A stretch of DNA of 60,184 bases, from the NCBI RefSeq assembly GCF_024721015.1, contig NZ_JANAIF010000023.1, positions 1-60,184 of the forward strand. The letters run 5' to 3'. Within the stretch, counting starts at the first letter, position 1. Each line of letters opens with the position of its first letter. This stretch comes from Xenorhabdus bovienii. GTDB lineage: Bacteria; Pseudomonadota; Gammaproteobacteria; Enterobacterales; Enterobacteriaceae. Positions 33,130 through 42,300 of this stretch are shown here, piece after piece. The position numbers and the translations under genes are program-made. The notes under the pieces are model-generated. The model was not told where the DNA came from. It made no database searches and saw only the letters and a list, made by a program, of their open reading frames with translations.

Positions 33130-33708
33130 ATGACCCATATTTTGGTTATTAATTCAGCAAAAGAGTTTGGTGAATCAAAAGGAGAACTGAATAACGCGTT
33201 AACAGAGATCATCAAGGATCATCTGACAGGAATGGGGCACGAGATCCAAATAACTCATGTTGATAAGGGTTATGATATTCAGGCAGAAGTCGATAAATTT
33301 ATTTGGGCAGACAGTGTTATTTACCAGATGCCGGGCTGGTGGATGGAAGCACCGTGGATTTTGAAAAAGTATGTTGATGAAGTTTTTAGTGCCGGTGACG
33401 GTACGTTATTTCAAGATGATGGGAGAACGCGCAGTGATCTTACCAAAAAATATGGCTCAGGCGGTTTATCTCAGGGTAAGACTTACATGTTTTCAGTAAC
33501 TTGGAATGCACCGCTGGAATCTTTTGAAGACCCCGAACAGTTCTTTGAAGGAAAAGGCATCAACAACGTTTATTACCCTTTTCATAAAGCAAATCAGTTT
33601 TTAGGCATGTCACCCTTACCGACGTTTGCTTGCTATGGCGTGGTGAAACAGCCACAGATTGCACAGGATATTAAGCGGTTAAAAATGCACTTGTCTGATC
33701 ATTATTGA
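33130..33708 (+). CDS. mdaB: NADPH:quinone reductase MdaB
   Basis: A flavodoxin-fold FAD enzyme that reduces quinones by two electrons with NADPH, protecting against oxidative stress. The sequence follows E. coli MdaB: HILVINSAKEF at the N-terminus, IYQMPGWWMEAPWILKKYVD (about 65-84), GRTRSDLTKKYGSGGL and PFHKANQFLGMSPLPTF. An ATG at 33124 abuts AGAGG directly; the ATG at 33130 has a proper spacing and fits the family N-terminus, giving 192 residues. Confidence 0.9.
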   Translation: MTHILVINSAKEFGESKGELNNALTEIIKDHLTGMGHEIQITHVDKGYDIQAEVDKFIWADSVIYQMPGWWMEAPWILKKYVDEVFSAGDGTLFQDDGRTRSDLTKKYGSGGLSQGKTYMFSVTWNAPLESFEDPEQFFEGKGINNVYYPFHKANQFLGMSPLPTFACYGVVKQPQIAQDIKRLKMHLSDHY

Positions 33709-33719
33709 TAATTAGTGCT

Positions 33720-33758
33720 CCCACCTGCCATGCAGGTGGGTAATGTGATTTTTATCAC
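33720..33758 (+). terminator. Two adjacent hairpins after mdaB
   Basis: CCCACCTGC and GCAGGTGGG form a perfect 9-bp stem with a 3-nt loop (33720-33740), followed closely by GTGAT/ATCAC around TTTT (33745-33758). The T-run is weak, so it may be a factor-assisted terminator or a regulatory RNA structure upstream of paxT. Confidence 0.5.
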
Positions 33759-33891
33759 GGTTTAAATTTATTCATATTACCTCACATAAATCTTCCTTGA
33801 ATTTTTACCAAAAAAAAACAACCATAACGGGTCTAATAAATTGATATATACATTTTATATTACCCATAACATCCTATAATGGCTTATTTTT

Positions 33892-35547
33892 ATGACTCTA
33901 ATAGCTTATCTATACCGCCAATCTTGGATATTACTGCTTTTATCGACAATAAGCGCATTAATTAGTGGATTTGCCGGTGCATCTGTAGTAAGTACAATTA
34001 GCAAAGGAATTACAGAAACAATTGAGCTTAATTCCTTTCTCTGGAGCTTTTTTGGTATATGTATTATTTTTTTCATTACTAAAACGCTATCCGAGGTTAT
34101 CCTCTCGCATTTAACCCAAGCGACAATTTATTCATTACGCCTCAGTCTGAGTGCTAAAATATTACGCGCGCCTTACAAAAAACTTAATAAACTCGGGAGA
34201 CACGGCCTATTAGCTGTTTTAACTAAAGATGTCGATGTATTTATACAATCTTTTATGTTAGCCCCAACTGCTTTTGGAAATATCACCCTTATTTTCGCCT
34301 GTTTTGGTTATTTAGCGTGGATTTCCTGGCAACTCTTTGTCATTTTGATCCTTTTATGTCTGGTGATGATGTATATTTTTTATCTTCTGGAAAAACGGCC
34401 TATACGTTTAATGACTGAAATGCGTGATCAGGTGGACAGGCTGTATCTCAATTTCCAGAGCCTGATAGATGGAAGCAAAGAACTGCAACTCAATACGCAG
34501 AAAGGCGATGCTTTTATCGATAAAGTCATTTCTCCCGGTGCCAGAAAATTTAAAGAGATTTGTATTAAAGCAACCACGGGTTATGCGTGGGTGCTGAATG
34601 CCAGCTCAATCGCTTTTTATATGATTATCGGCATCATGGTCTTTGTCGTGCCAATCTGGTTGCCTCAAGACCCGGCCAGTCTGGTGACGGTGACATTAGT
34701 TGTACTCTTTCTGGCTGGCCCTATCAGTGAAGTTGTCGGTGCCATTCCAGAACTGAGAGAAGCCGAAATCTCGCTGAATAAAATGCGTCAACTTGACAGT
34801 GACTTAGACGAAGGGCAGGAAAATCAATCAGTGCAGGGTGACACGCCAAACCCATTCTTGAGTGAAAAACCCCTAGTACTTGAGTTGAAGGATATCGTCC
34901 ATCACTATACGACTGATAAAGAAGACCGTCAGTTTATGCTCGGCCCTTTAAGCCTGAAAATATCTCAGGGCGAAATTGTCTTTATTGTCGGGGGTAATGG
35001 TAGCGGTAAGACCACGTTAGCCATGATGCTGGTCGGTTTATTCGAACAGGAATCCGGTTCTATCTGGCTTAACGGTGTCAAGATGGATGCATCTAACAAT
35101 GTCCACTATCGCCAATTCTTTTCCGCTGTATTTTCCAACTATCATCTATTTGATCAGCTCTTAAATACCGGTACAGACGTCACAGAGAAAGCGACTCATT
35201 ACATTCAGGCATTAAACATGGGTCACAAAGTGAAGATTATTGATGGTAAATTCTCTACGACAGAGCTTTCAGCCGGTCAAAGAAAGCGGCTGGCTTTGGT
35301 CGCTGCTTATTTGGAAGACCGCCCTCTTTATCTTTTTGATGAGTGGGCTGCTGACCAAGATCCGGTGTTTAAACGGCTGTTCTATACAGAGCTTCTGCCA
35401 GAGTTAAGGTCTCGTGGAAAAACGGTTATTGTGATTAGCCATGACGATGCTTATTTCGATATTGCTGAACGTGTTATTAAACTGGAAGATGGTAATATTA
35501 AAGAAATAAATAATCATAGTCATGAAACCATTACGGAACTAAAATAA
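33892..35547 (+). CDS. paxT: Cyclic-peptide ABC exporter (PaxT, PvdE/SyrD type)
   Basis: A half-size ABC transporter, 551 residues, with six transmembrane helices in residues 1-300 and an ATPase domain from about 325. It has Walker A VGGNGSGKTTLAMM (about 366-379), the signature LSAGQRKR (about 459-466) and Walker B PLYLFDEWAADQDP (about 479-492), the DEWAADQDP form being typical of the PvdE/SyrD cyclic peptide exporter family. It is predicted to pump the peptide made by the three synthetases downstream across the inner membrane, which also protects the producer. A terminator hairpin and a 400-bp AT-rich gap separate it from paxA, so it is probably a separate transcript. Confidence 0.9.
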   Translation: MTLIAYLYRQSWILLLLSTISALISGFAGASVVSTISKGITETIELNSFLWSFFGICIIFFITKTLSEVILSHLTQATIYSLRLSLSAKILRAPYKKLNKLGRHGLLAVLTKDVDVFIQSFMLAPTAFGNITLIFACFGYLAWISWQLFVILILLCLVMMYIFYLLEKRPIRLMTEMRDQVDRLYLNFQSLIDGSKELQLNTQKGDAFIDKVISPGARKFKEICIKATTGYAWVLNASSIAFYMIIGIMVFVVPIWLPQDPASLVTVTLVVLFLAGPISEVVGAIPELREAEISLNKMRQLDSDLDEGQENQSVQGDTPNPFLSEKPLVLELKDIVHHYTTDKEDRQFMLGPLSLKISQGEIVFIVGGNGSGKTTLAMMLVGLFEQESGSIWLNGVKMDASNNVHYRQFFSAVFSNYHLFDQLLNTGTDVTEKATHYIQALNMGHKVKIIDGKFSTTELSAGQRKRLALVAAYLEDRPLYLFDEWAADQDPVFKRLFYTELLPELRSRGKTVIVISHDDAYFDIAERVIKLEDGNIKEINNHSHETITELK

Positions 35548-35593
35548 ATAACCACCCCAAATAAATGACCATGATATATTTTTTATTCATTCC

Positions 35594-35623
35594 AAGAGCC
35601 TATTTTAATAGGCTCTTTTTTTA
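35594..35623 (+). terminator. Terminator after paxT
   Basis: AAGAGCCTA pairs with TAGGCTCTT around TTTTAA and is followed by a run of T. Confidence 0.9.
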
Positions 35624-36033
35624 TTAACTTACATTATTAAAATTATTATATAATATAAATTATTAACAACGCAGATACACATTACCTGTAATAAAATTAG
35701 ATACATAAGTAAAACACGGCTAACCATGCAAAATACATTGATTTAATATATAATTCATTCTCTCGAATGTCATGAAAAAATCAAAGTATATTTTCTGAAC
35801 AAAATGAAATTTGCTTATCAGTTTTTTTAAAATATTCCATTCTTTTTCTAAGGATGGCATATTTTTTATTATTTTATACATTCACAGCATGATTTTTCTT
35901 GCTGAAAATAGATCGTTTTGACTTTTTTAACCCAGTTTTTTTAGTTGTAGATTTGGATTCTAGTTTTATTTTTTGTTTTATCAGTTCTCATACTTTTTTA
36001 TTTTCATATGCCCATAAAAAAGGGAGCTATAAA
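35624..36033. promoter_or_regulatory. AT- and T-rich leader and promoter region of paxABC
   Basis: About 410 bp without a gene. TATAAT occurs at 35749-35754, but no good -35 lies 17 bp before it, so an activator-dependent promoter is possible. If used, it leaves a transcript leader of about 270 nt, whose second half is markedly T-rich. A ribosome site AAGGGAG (about 36019-36025) precedes the paxA ATG. The frame open upstream of that ATG encodes a hydrophobic Phe-rich stretch that does not belong to a condensation domain. Confidence 0.45.
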
Positions 36034-39000
36034 ATGAACCACCCTGAAAAGTTGAAGCCATTTGCTTTATCCGAAGCACAAAGCAGCCGTTGGTTTCAAT
36101 ATCAAATTAACCCAAGCCAACGTGGGCGAAATAATGGTGCGTTTTGTGCCAGAGTTGAGGGGTTAAACGCTCAAGATTTAGAAGATGCACTCAATCACCT
36201 GATCAAGCGTCACCCGATGCTACGAGCCAGTTTTGGGCTATACGATGGCGAATTGGGATATCGCATAGCAGAGAATAGCGAAATCAAAGTTCAGACACAT
36301 GATGCCCGGCACCTCAGCGAAGACACTCTTCAGCAACTTGTATTTGACGATTGCCGGCATGTTCTCGATCTGGAAAATCCGCTGCGCTTTTATGCCAGTT
36401 GGTATCAATGCAATGCGCAAGAAAGTGTCATGGTATTGACGTTCGATCACTTAGTTGTCGATGGTTGGTCTTACTGGCTGTTGCTGGAAGAACTCGGCAT
36501 GATTCTGACCTCACAGGAATTGGAACCGATATCAGAACACAGTTATCAAGATTATGTTTCATGGCAGCAGCAATGGTTAAACAGTAAAAGTGCAAAAAAA
36601 CAACAACAATTCTGGTGCGATAATCTGGCTGGTAATTTGAGCTCATTATCATGGCCAATAAAAATCGGATCCGTACAAAACGGGGTAGATAACAACGCCT
36701 CCCCTCCAATTACGGATAAGATCACGGCGTTCGGTAGAATCCCTGATGATTTAGCCCTTAAGCTGTGTTCTATGGCATCTGAATACGGCAACAGCCTGTT
36801 CGCTATTTTTCTGTCTGCCTATCAAATCCTGCTTAATCGCTATACCGCGCAGGACGATATCGTTATCGGCTCAATGATGCCGGGTCGGAGTCAAGCTAAA
36901 TGGGGTAAGTTGGTAGGGGAATTTGTCAATCCGGTCGCTTTACGGGGTCAAATCAACGGTAATGTCACTGTACAGGAACATATTCTTCAAACCGCGAAGA
37001 CTATCCGTCAGGCGATTGAAAACCAGAGATACCCTTTCACCAAGGTTCTGGAACAATTTAAATTACAGCGCACTGCGGATACGCATCCGGTTTTCCAGAC
37101 TCTGATGACCTTTCAAAAACCCAGATATGTTAGTGAGCTGCCAACGTTATGGATGGATGACGATTCCAGCACGACAGTGCATTGGGGTGGCGCGGAATTA
37201 AGGCCTTTCCCACATCCTCTTTATGCCGATACCCCCGTCCCCCTGATGGTGAATATGATGGAGGTCAATCAACAGATCCGTTGTCATTTCCATTACGATC
37301 CCCAAGTGTTCGATGCTGAGTTAATCAATCAACTCATAAAAAATCTCATCACCCTGCTCACGGCAATGGCGGATAACCAACAACAGTCTATCGACAGCTT
37401 ACCGCTGATGGATGAGCAGGAACACCAGCAGGTTCTCTATGATTTTAACAAGACGGATAAGCCTTTTCCTCAACACGCTCTGATTCATCAATTATTCGAA
37501 CAGCAAGCCGAACGCACGCCTGACGCCATCGCCCTGAGTTGCGGTGATAAGGCGTTAAGCTATACCGAACTTAACCAACAAGCCAATCGATTGGCTCATG
37601 CCTTAATTAAAGCTGGTATTCGTCCGGATAATCGTGTCGCTATCTGCATGGAGCGCAGTCTGGAGATGGTCATTGGCCTGCTGGGAATATTAAAAGCCGG
37701 CGCTGCTTACGTTCCGCTCGACCCTGAATATCCGACAGATCGGCTCGGCAATATTCTGTCAGACAGTGACCCTGCACTTCTGCTGATTCATCACGGCCTG
37801 CAAGATCATTTACCGATGACAACTATGCCTGTATGGGTATTGGAGAGTGAAGAGTATCGAACAAATATCGCCAGTCAGCCGACGGATAACCCGGTTGCCA
37901 CCGATTTAGGTCTGACGTCCCGCCATTTAGCCTATGTGCTTTACACCTCTGGCTCAACAGGCTTACCGAAAGGGGTCATGAATGAGCACCGTGGAGTCGT
38001 CAACCGCTTGTTGTGGGCGCAGGATGAATATCAATTAACTCAGCATGATCGGGTATTGCAAAAAACACCGTTCAGTTTTGATGTCTCAGTCTGGGAGTTT
38101 TTCCTGCCTCTGCTTGCCGGCACTCAATTAGTCATGGCGCGTCCCGGTGGTCATAAGGAAGCGCTCTATCTGCTGGAAGAAATCGAAGCGCGGGGCATTA
38201 CTACCCTTCATTTTGTGCCTTCCATGCTGCAAAGTTTTATTCATCTGACACCCGCCGGCCGTTGCCCTTCTTTGCGTCAGATTTTGTGCAGCGGAGAAGC
38301 CTTGTCGTATTCCTTACAACAGCAGTGTCTGGCTCATTTTGCTCACAGCGAACTTCACAACCTGTATGGCCCGACGGAAGCCGCAATCGATGTCACCTCT
38401 TGGCGATGTGTACCCGATCAGCATATCGGTCTGGTTCCCATTGGTCACCCTATCGACAATACCCAGATCTATATCCTTGATAAACATGATCAGCCTGTTC
38501 CCATTGGCGTAATCGGGGAAATTTATATCGCGGGTGCGGGTGTTGCCCGGGGTTATCTGAATAAACCGGAATTGACAGCGGAACGCTTTATCCGTGATCC
38601 GTTCAGTCAGCATCCTGACATGCGGATGTACAAAACCGGCGACATCGGGCGTTGGCTAGCCGATGGCAGCATCGATTATCTGGGACGCAACGACTTTCAG
38701 GTCAAGATACGGGGAAATCGCATTGAACTGGGGGAAATTGAAGCGCGCCTGGCTCAGTCTGACGGCGTTCAGAATGTGATTGTTATCGCCCGTGAATATG
38801 ATGCCGGAGATACACGGCTAGTCGCTTATCTCATCCCCAAGCCCGGCGTCACTCTGAGCATTCCTGCTCTACGGGAACAAGTGGGCGGCAGTCTGCCTGA
38901 TTACATGATCCCGAGTGCATTTGTGATGCTGGATGCTTTCCCACTCACCCTGAATGGCAAATTGGATCGTAAAGCTCTGCCTGCGCCCGATCACTCAGCC

Positions 39001-39303
39001 GTCCTCACACGGGAATATGCGGCGCCACAAGGTGAAACCGAAGAACAACTGGCCGATATCTGGCAAAAGTTACTGAAAATCGATCGCGTTGGGCGTAATG
39101 ACAACTTTTTCGAACTGGGGGGTCATTCGCTGCTGATGCTACAGCTACAGTCAAGAATAAGTGAAAACTTTGATGTCGAACTCTCTATTCAACAATTATT
39201 TGCACACCCCACTATTTGTCAACTTGAAGAGCACATTATTGATGCTCAGTTACTGCAATTTGACGCTGAATCCTTGCAAGATCTCTACAAAACAATGGGT
39301 TAA
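36034..39303 (+). CDS. paxA: Non-ribosomal peptide synthetase PaxA, loading module C-A-T
   Basis: A one-module synthetase of 1089 residues that should acylate and load the first amino acid. Order: condensation domain (about 5-440), adenylation (460-960) and carrier (985-1060). The C domain has DHLVVDG (about 138-144) instead of HHxxxDG: the catalytic second His is kept, the first is Asp. As it is first in line it is inferred to be a fatty-acyl starter C domain. In the A domain (LYTSGSTGLPKG, about 635) the specificity residues by alignment to GrsA are D-V-W-H-L-S-N-I-D, nearly the serine code (DVWHLSLID). The T domain has FFELGGHSLLM with the phosphopantetheine Ser near 1032. The C-terminal tail (AQLLQFDAESLQDLYKTMG) is a docking element for PaxB. 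The start at 36034 has a good ribosome site; the frame open to 35899 is not conserved. Confidence 0.88.
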   Translation: MNHPEKLKPFALSEAQSSRWFQYQINPSQRGRNNGAFCARVEGLNAQDLEDALNHLIKRHPMLRASFGLYDGELGYRIAENSEIKVQTHDARHLSEDTLQQLVFDDCRHVLDLENPLRFYASWYQCNAQESVMVLTFDHLVVDGWSYWLLLEELGMILTSQELEPISEHSYQDYVSWQQQWLNSKSAKKQQQFWCDNLAGNLSSLSWPIKIGSVQNGVDNNASPPITDKITAFGRIPDDLALKLCSMASEYGNSLFAIFLSAYQILLNRYTAQDDIVIGSMMPGRSQAKWGKLVGEFVNPVALRGQINGNVTVQEHILQTAKTIRQAIENQRYPFTKVLEQFKLQRTADTHPVFQTLMTFQKPRYVSELPTLWMDDDSSTTVHWGGAELRPFPHPLYADTPVPLMVNMMEVNQQIRCHFHYDPQVFDAELINQLIKNLITLLTAMADNQQQSIDSLPLMDEQEHQQVLYDFNKTDKPFPQHALIHQLFEQQAERTPDAIALSCGDKALSYTELNQQANRLAHALIKAGIRPDNRVAICMERSLEMVIGLLGILKAGAAYVPLDPEYPTDRLGNILSDSDPALLLIHHGLQDHLPMTTMPVWVLESEEYRTNIASQPTDNPVATDLGLTSRHLAYVLYTSGSTGLPKGVMNEHRGVVNRLLWAQDEYQLTQHDRVLQKTPFSFDVSVWEFFLPLLAGTQLVMARPGGHKEALYLLEEIEARGITTLHFVPSMLQSFIHLTPAGRCPSLRQILCSGEALSYSLQQQCLAHFAHSELHNLYGPTEAAIDVTSWRCVPDQHIGLVPIGHPIDNTQIYILDKHDQPVPIGVIGEIYIAGAGVARGYLNKPELTAERFIRDPFSQHPDMRMYKTGDIGRWLADGSIDYLGRNDFQVKIRGNRIELGEIEARLAQSDGVQNVIVIAREYDAGDTRLVAYLIPKPGVTLSIPALREQVGGSLPDYMIPSAFVMLDAFPLTLNGKLDRKALPAPDHSAVLTREYAAPQGETEEQLADIWQKLLKIDRVGRNDNFFELGGHSLLMLQLQSRISENFDVELSIQQLFAHPTICQLEEHIIDAQLLQFDAESLQDLYKTMG

Positions 39304-39340
39304 TTCTGGTTTTTAACTGGCTTTGAATGGTACTTAAAAA

Positions 39341-42300
39341 ATGAATGATAATGAATTAATATCTTTACCATTAGCAGAACGTAAAAGACTACTTGAGTTA
39401 GCTAAAGCAGCAAAACTAACTCGTCAGCAGACACAAAAAACAGAAATCCATGCACAACCCCGTGATGGGAATGTGCCATTGTCCTGGGCGCAACAGCGCC
39501 TCTGGTTTTTAACGCAATTAGATCCCGCGGCACAAACGGCATACCACATGTCGGCAGGGCTGAACCTGCAAGGTCACCTGAATCAGAACGCGCTTAAAGC
39601 CGCGCTGGATCAGATTGTGGCACGTCATGAAATTCTGCGTACCACCATCGTGGACGTCGAAGGACAGCCCCAACAAATCATTGGCAGTGCCGATAGTGGT
39701 TTTGCGTTATCTGTACAAGATCTCAGCCCGTTACCCAGCACAGAACAGCAGGCGGCTGTAGAAGAATGCGCCCAGCGTGAAGCCCTCCTTCCCTTCGATT
39801 TTACTCAGGGGCCTTTGATTAGGGGGCGACTGCTCCGTCTGGCAGAAGAGAGCCATGTTCTGTTATTAACTCAGCATCACATCATCTCCGATGGCTGGTC
39901 GGTCAATATCTTGATGCAGGAACTTTCCACGCTTTATCAGGCCTTCTGTCAGGATCAGGCCGAACCATTACCCGCCTTGACACTCCAGTATGCTGACTAT
40001 GCGCTCTGGCAGCGGCAATGGTTACAGGGTGACGTGCTGGAAAAACAGTTAGACTACTGGCGCAGTGAATTGCAGGGCGCACCGGTGATTTTAGAGTTAC
40101 CCACCGACAAACCGCGTCCAACCCAACAGAGTTATGCCGGAAGCCGGGTCGATATAACACTGCCGCCTGCATTGAGTACCGAGTTAAAGGCATTCAGTCA
40201 GCGTCACGGCATTACCTTATTTATGACCTTATTGGCCGGATGGGCGGTATTACTTTCCCGTATCAGCGGACAACACGATCTGGTGATAGGCTCTCCCGTC
40301 GCGAATCGCCAACGGCATGAGCTGGAGCCGCTAATAGGCTTTTTTGTCAATACGTTAGCGTTACGGATCCAACTGGGTGACAACCCCAGCGTCAGCGAGC
40401 TGTTGGCACGGGTGAAAAATCATGCTCTGGGGGCTTATGCACATCAGGATCTGCCATTCGAGCAATTAGTTGAGGCGTTAAAACCGCCGCGTAGCTTGGG
40501 CCATAGTCCTATTTTTCAAGTGATGCTGGCTCTGGATAATACGCCGGGACAGCAATATTTCGAGCTGGATGGGCTGCATCTGCATGAACTGCCACGAACC
40601 CGAGACAGTGCCTATTTTGACCTGACCTTAACACTGAATGATACTGAGCAAAGTTTAGTCGGTGATCTGGAATATGCCAGTGATCTTTTTGAACATGCCA
40701 GCATTGAGCGGATGGTCGGTTACCTGCAAACCATCCTGTCAGCTATGGTGGCCGATGACAGCCTGCGGGTAGACGATCTTCCCCTGCTGACCTCTTCACA
40801 ACGCACTCAGTTATTGGCGAACTTTAACGATACCGCCATTCCATATCCAAAAAATGCTCTGATCCATCAGTTGTTCGAACAACAGGTGGAGCGCACTCCT
40901 GATAAAATTGCCCTGGTCTGGGGAGAAACTCAACTGAGTTACTCCGAGCTGAATCAGCGAGCCAATCAACTGGCACACAGCATAATGGCATCGGGAGTCC
41001 ATCCGGATGATCGCGTCGCAATTTGTGCCGAGCGCAGTCTGGATATGGTCATCGGCCTCGTAGGGATTTTGAAGGCGGGCGCCAGTTACATTCCGCTGGA
41101 CCCCAATCACCCGACTGAACGGCTGGCTTATATGCTGTCTGACAGTCAGCCAGTATTAATGCTCACTCAGCAGCACCTGAAAGCCCGCCTGCCTGTCACA
41201 AACATACCGGTATGGGCACTGGATAGTGAAGAACATCAAACCTGTATCGCCAGTCAGCCAAAAGACAATATCGACGCGTCTCAGCTAGGGCTGACCTCAC
41301 AGAATCTGGCTTATGTGTTATACACCTCCGGTTCGACTGGCCTGCCTAAAGGCGTCATGATCGAACACCAGAATGTGGTGCACTTAATCCATTCTCAGTT
41401 CCAGATGTCAAAATTGACACCGCATGATTGCGTACTGCAATTTGCCTCTTTCGGATTTGATAACTCTGTTGCTGAAATTTTCCCGACATTTGCTATAGGG
41501 GCAACGGTCGTTTTGCGGCCAGACCATATCAAGGTGCCGGATACGGAATTTATTACCTTTCTGCAAAATCAGGGCATCACAGTTGTCGATTTGCCCACCG
41601 CTTTCTGGCACCTGTGGGCACAAGAAATCAGCGCCGGTTATAGCTGGCCTCCTGAGCAATTACGTTCCGTCGCGGCCGGAGGAGAAAAAGCCGAGCACCG
41701 CCATCTGGTCACGTGGCTATCCAGTCCTGGCACACAAAAATGCCGCTGGCTCAATACCTATGGCCCGACAGAAACCACCGTCAATGCAACCTCGATCGTT
41801 ATCGATAAAGAAAATCTCTGCACCTATGAAGATATCCCGATAGGCCGGCCTATCGCCAATACCCGGATCTATATTCTGGATCAACGCGGTCAACCCGTCC
41901 CGATTGGCGTAAATGGCGAAATTCATATCAGTGGCAGCGGGGTTGCGCGCGGGTATCTGAACCGGTCTGAGCTGACAGCAGAACGTTTTATTCAAGATCC
42001 CTTCAGTGACATCCCCGGCGCCCGTATGTACAAAACCGGCGATTTAGGACGCTGGCTACCGGATGGCACCATCAGCTATTCGGGTCGCAATGACTTTCAG
42101 GTCAAAATTCGCGGCTTCCGCATTGAGTTGGGTGAGATAGAAGCTCAACTGGCAACCTGCGCGGGCGTCAAAGATGCCGTTGTCATCGTCAGAGAAGATG
42201 ACAACGGCGATAAACGTCTGGTTGCTTACTTAATCCCACAGTCTGGTGCAATTCTGAACGCGGCCAGCCTGCGTGAACAACTCAGTGTCAATCTGGCAGA

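Noticed and set aside
35899..36033. N-terminal extension of PaxA
   Set aside because: The extension is Phe-rich and unlike any condensation domain, whereas the ATG at 36034 has a clear AAGGGAG site.
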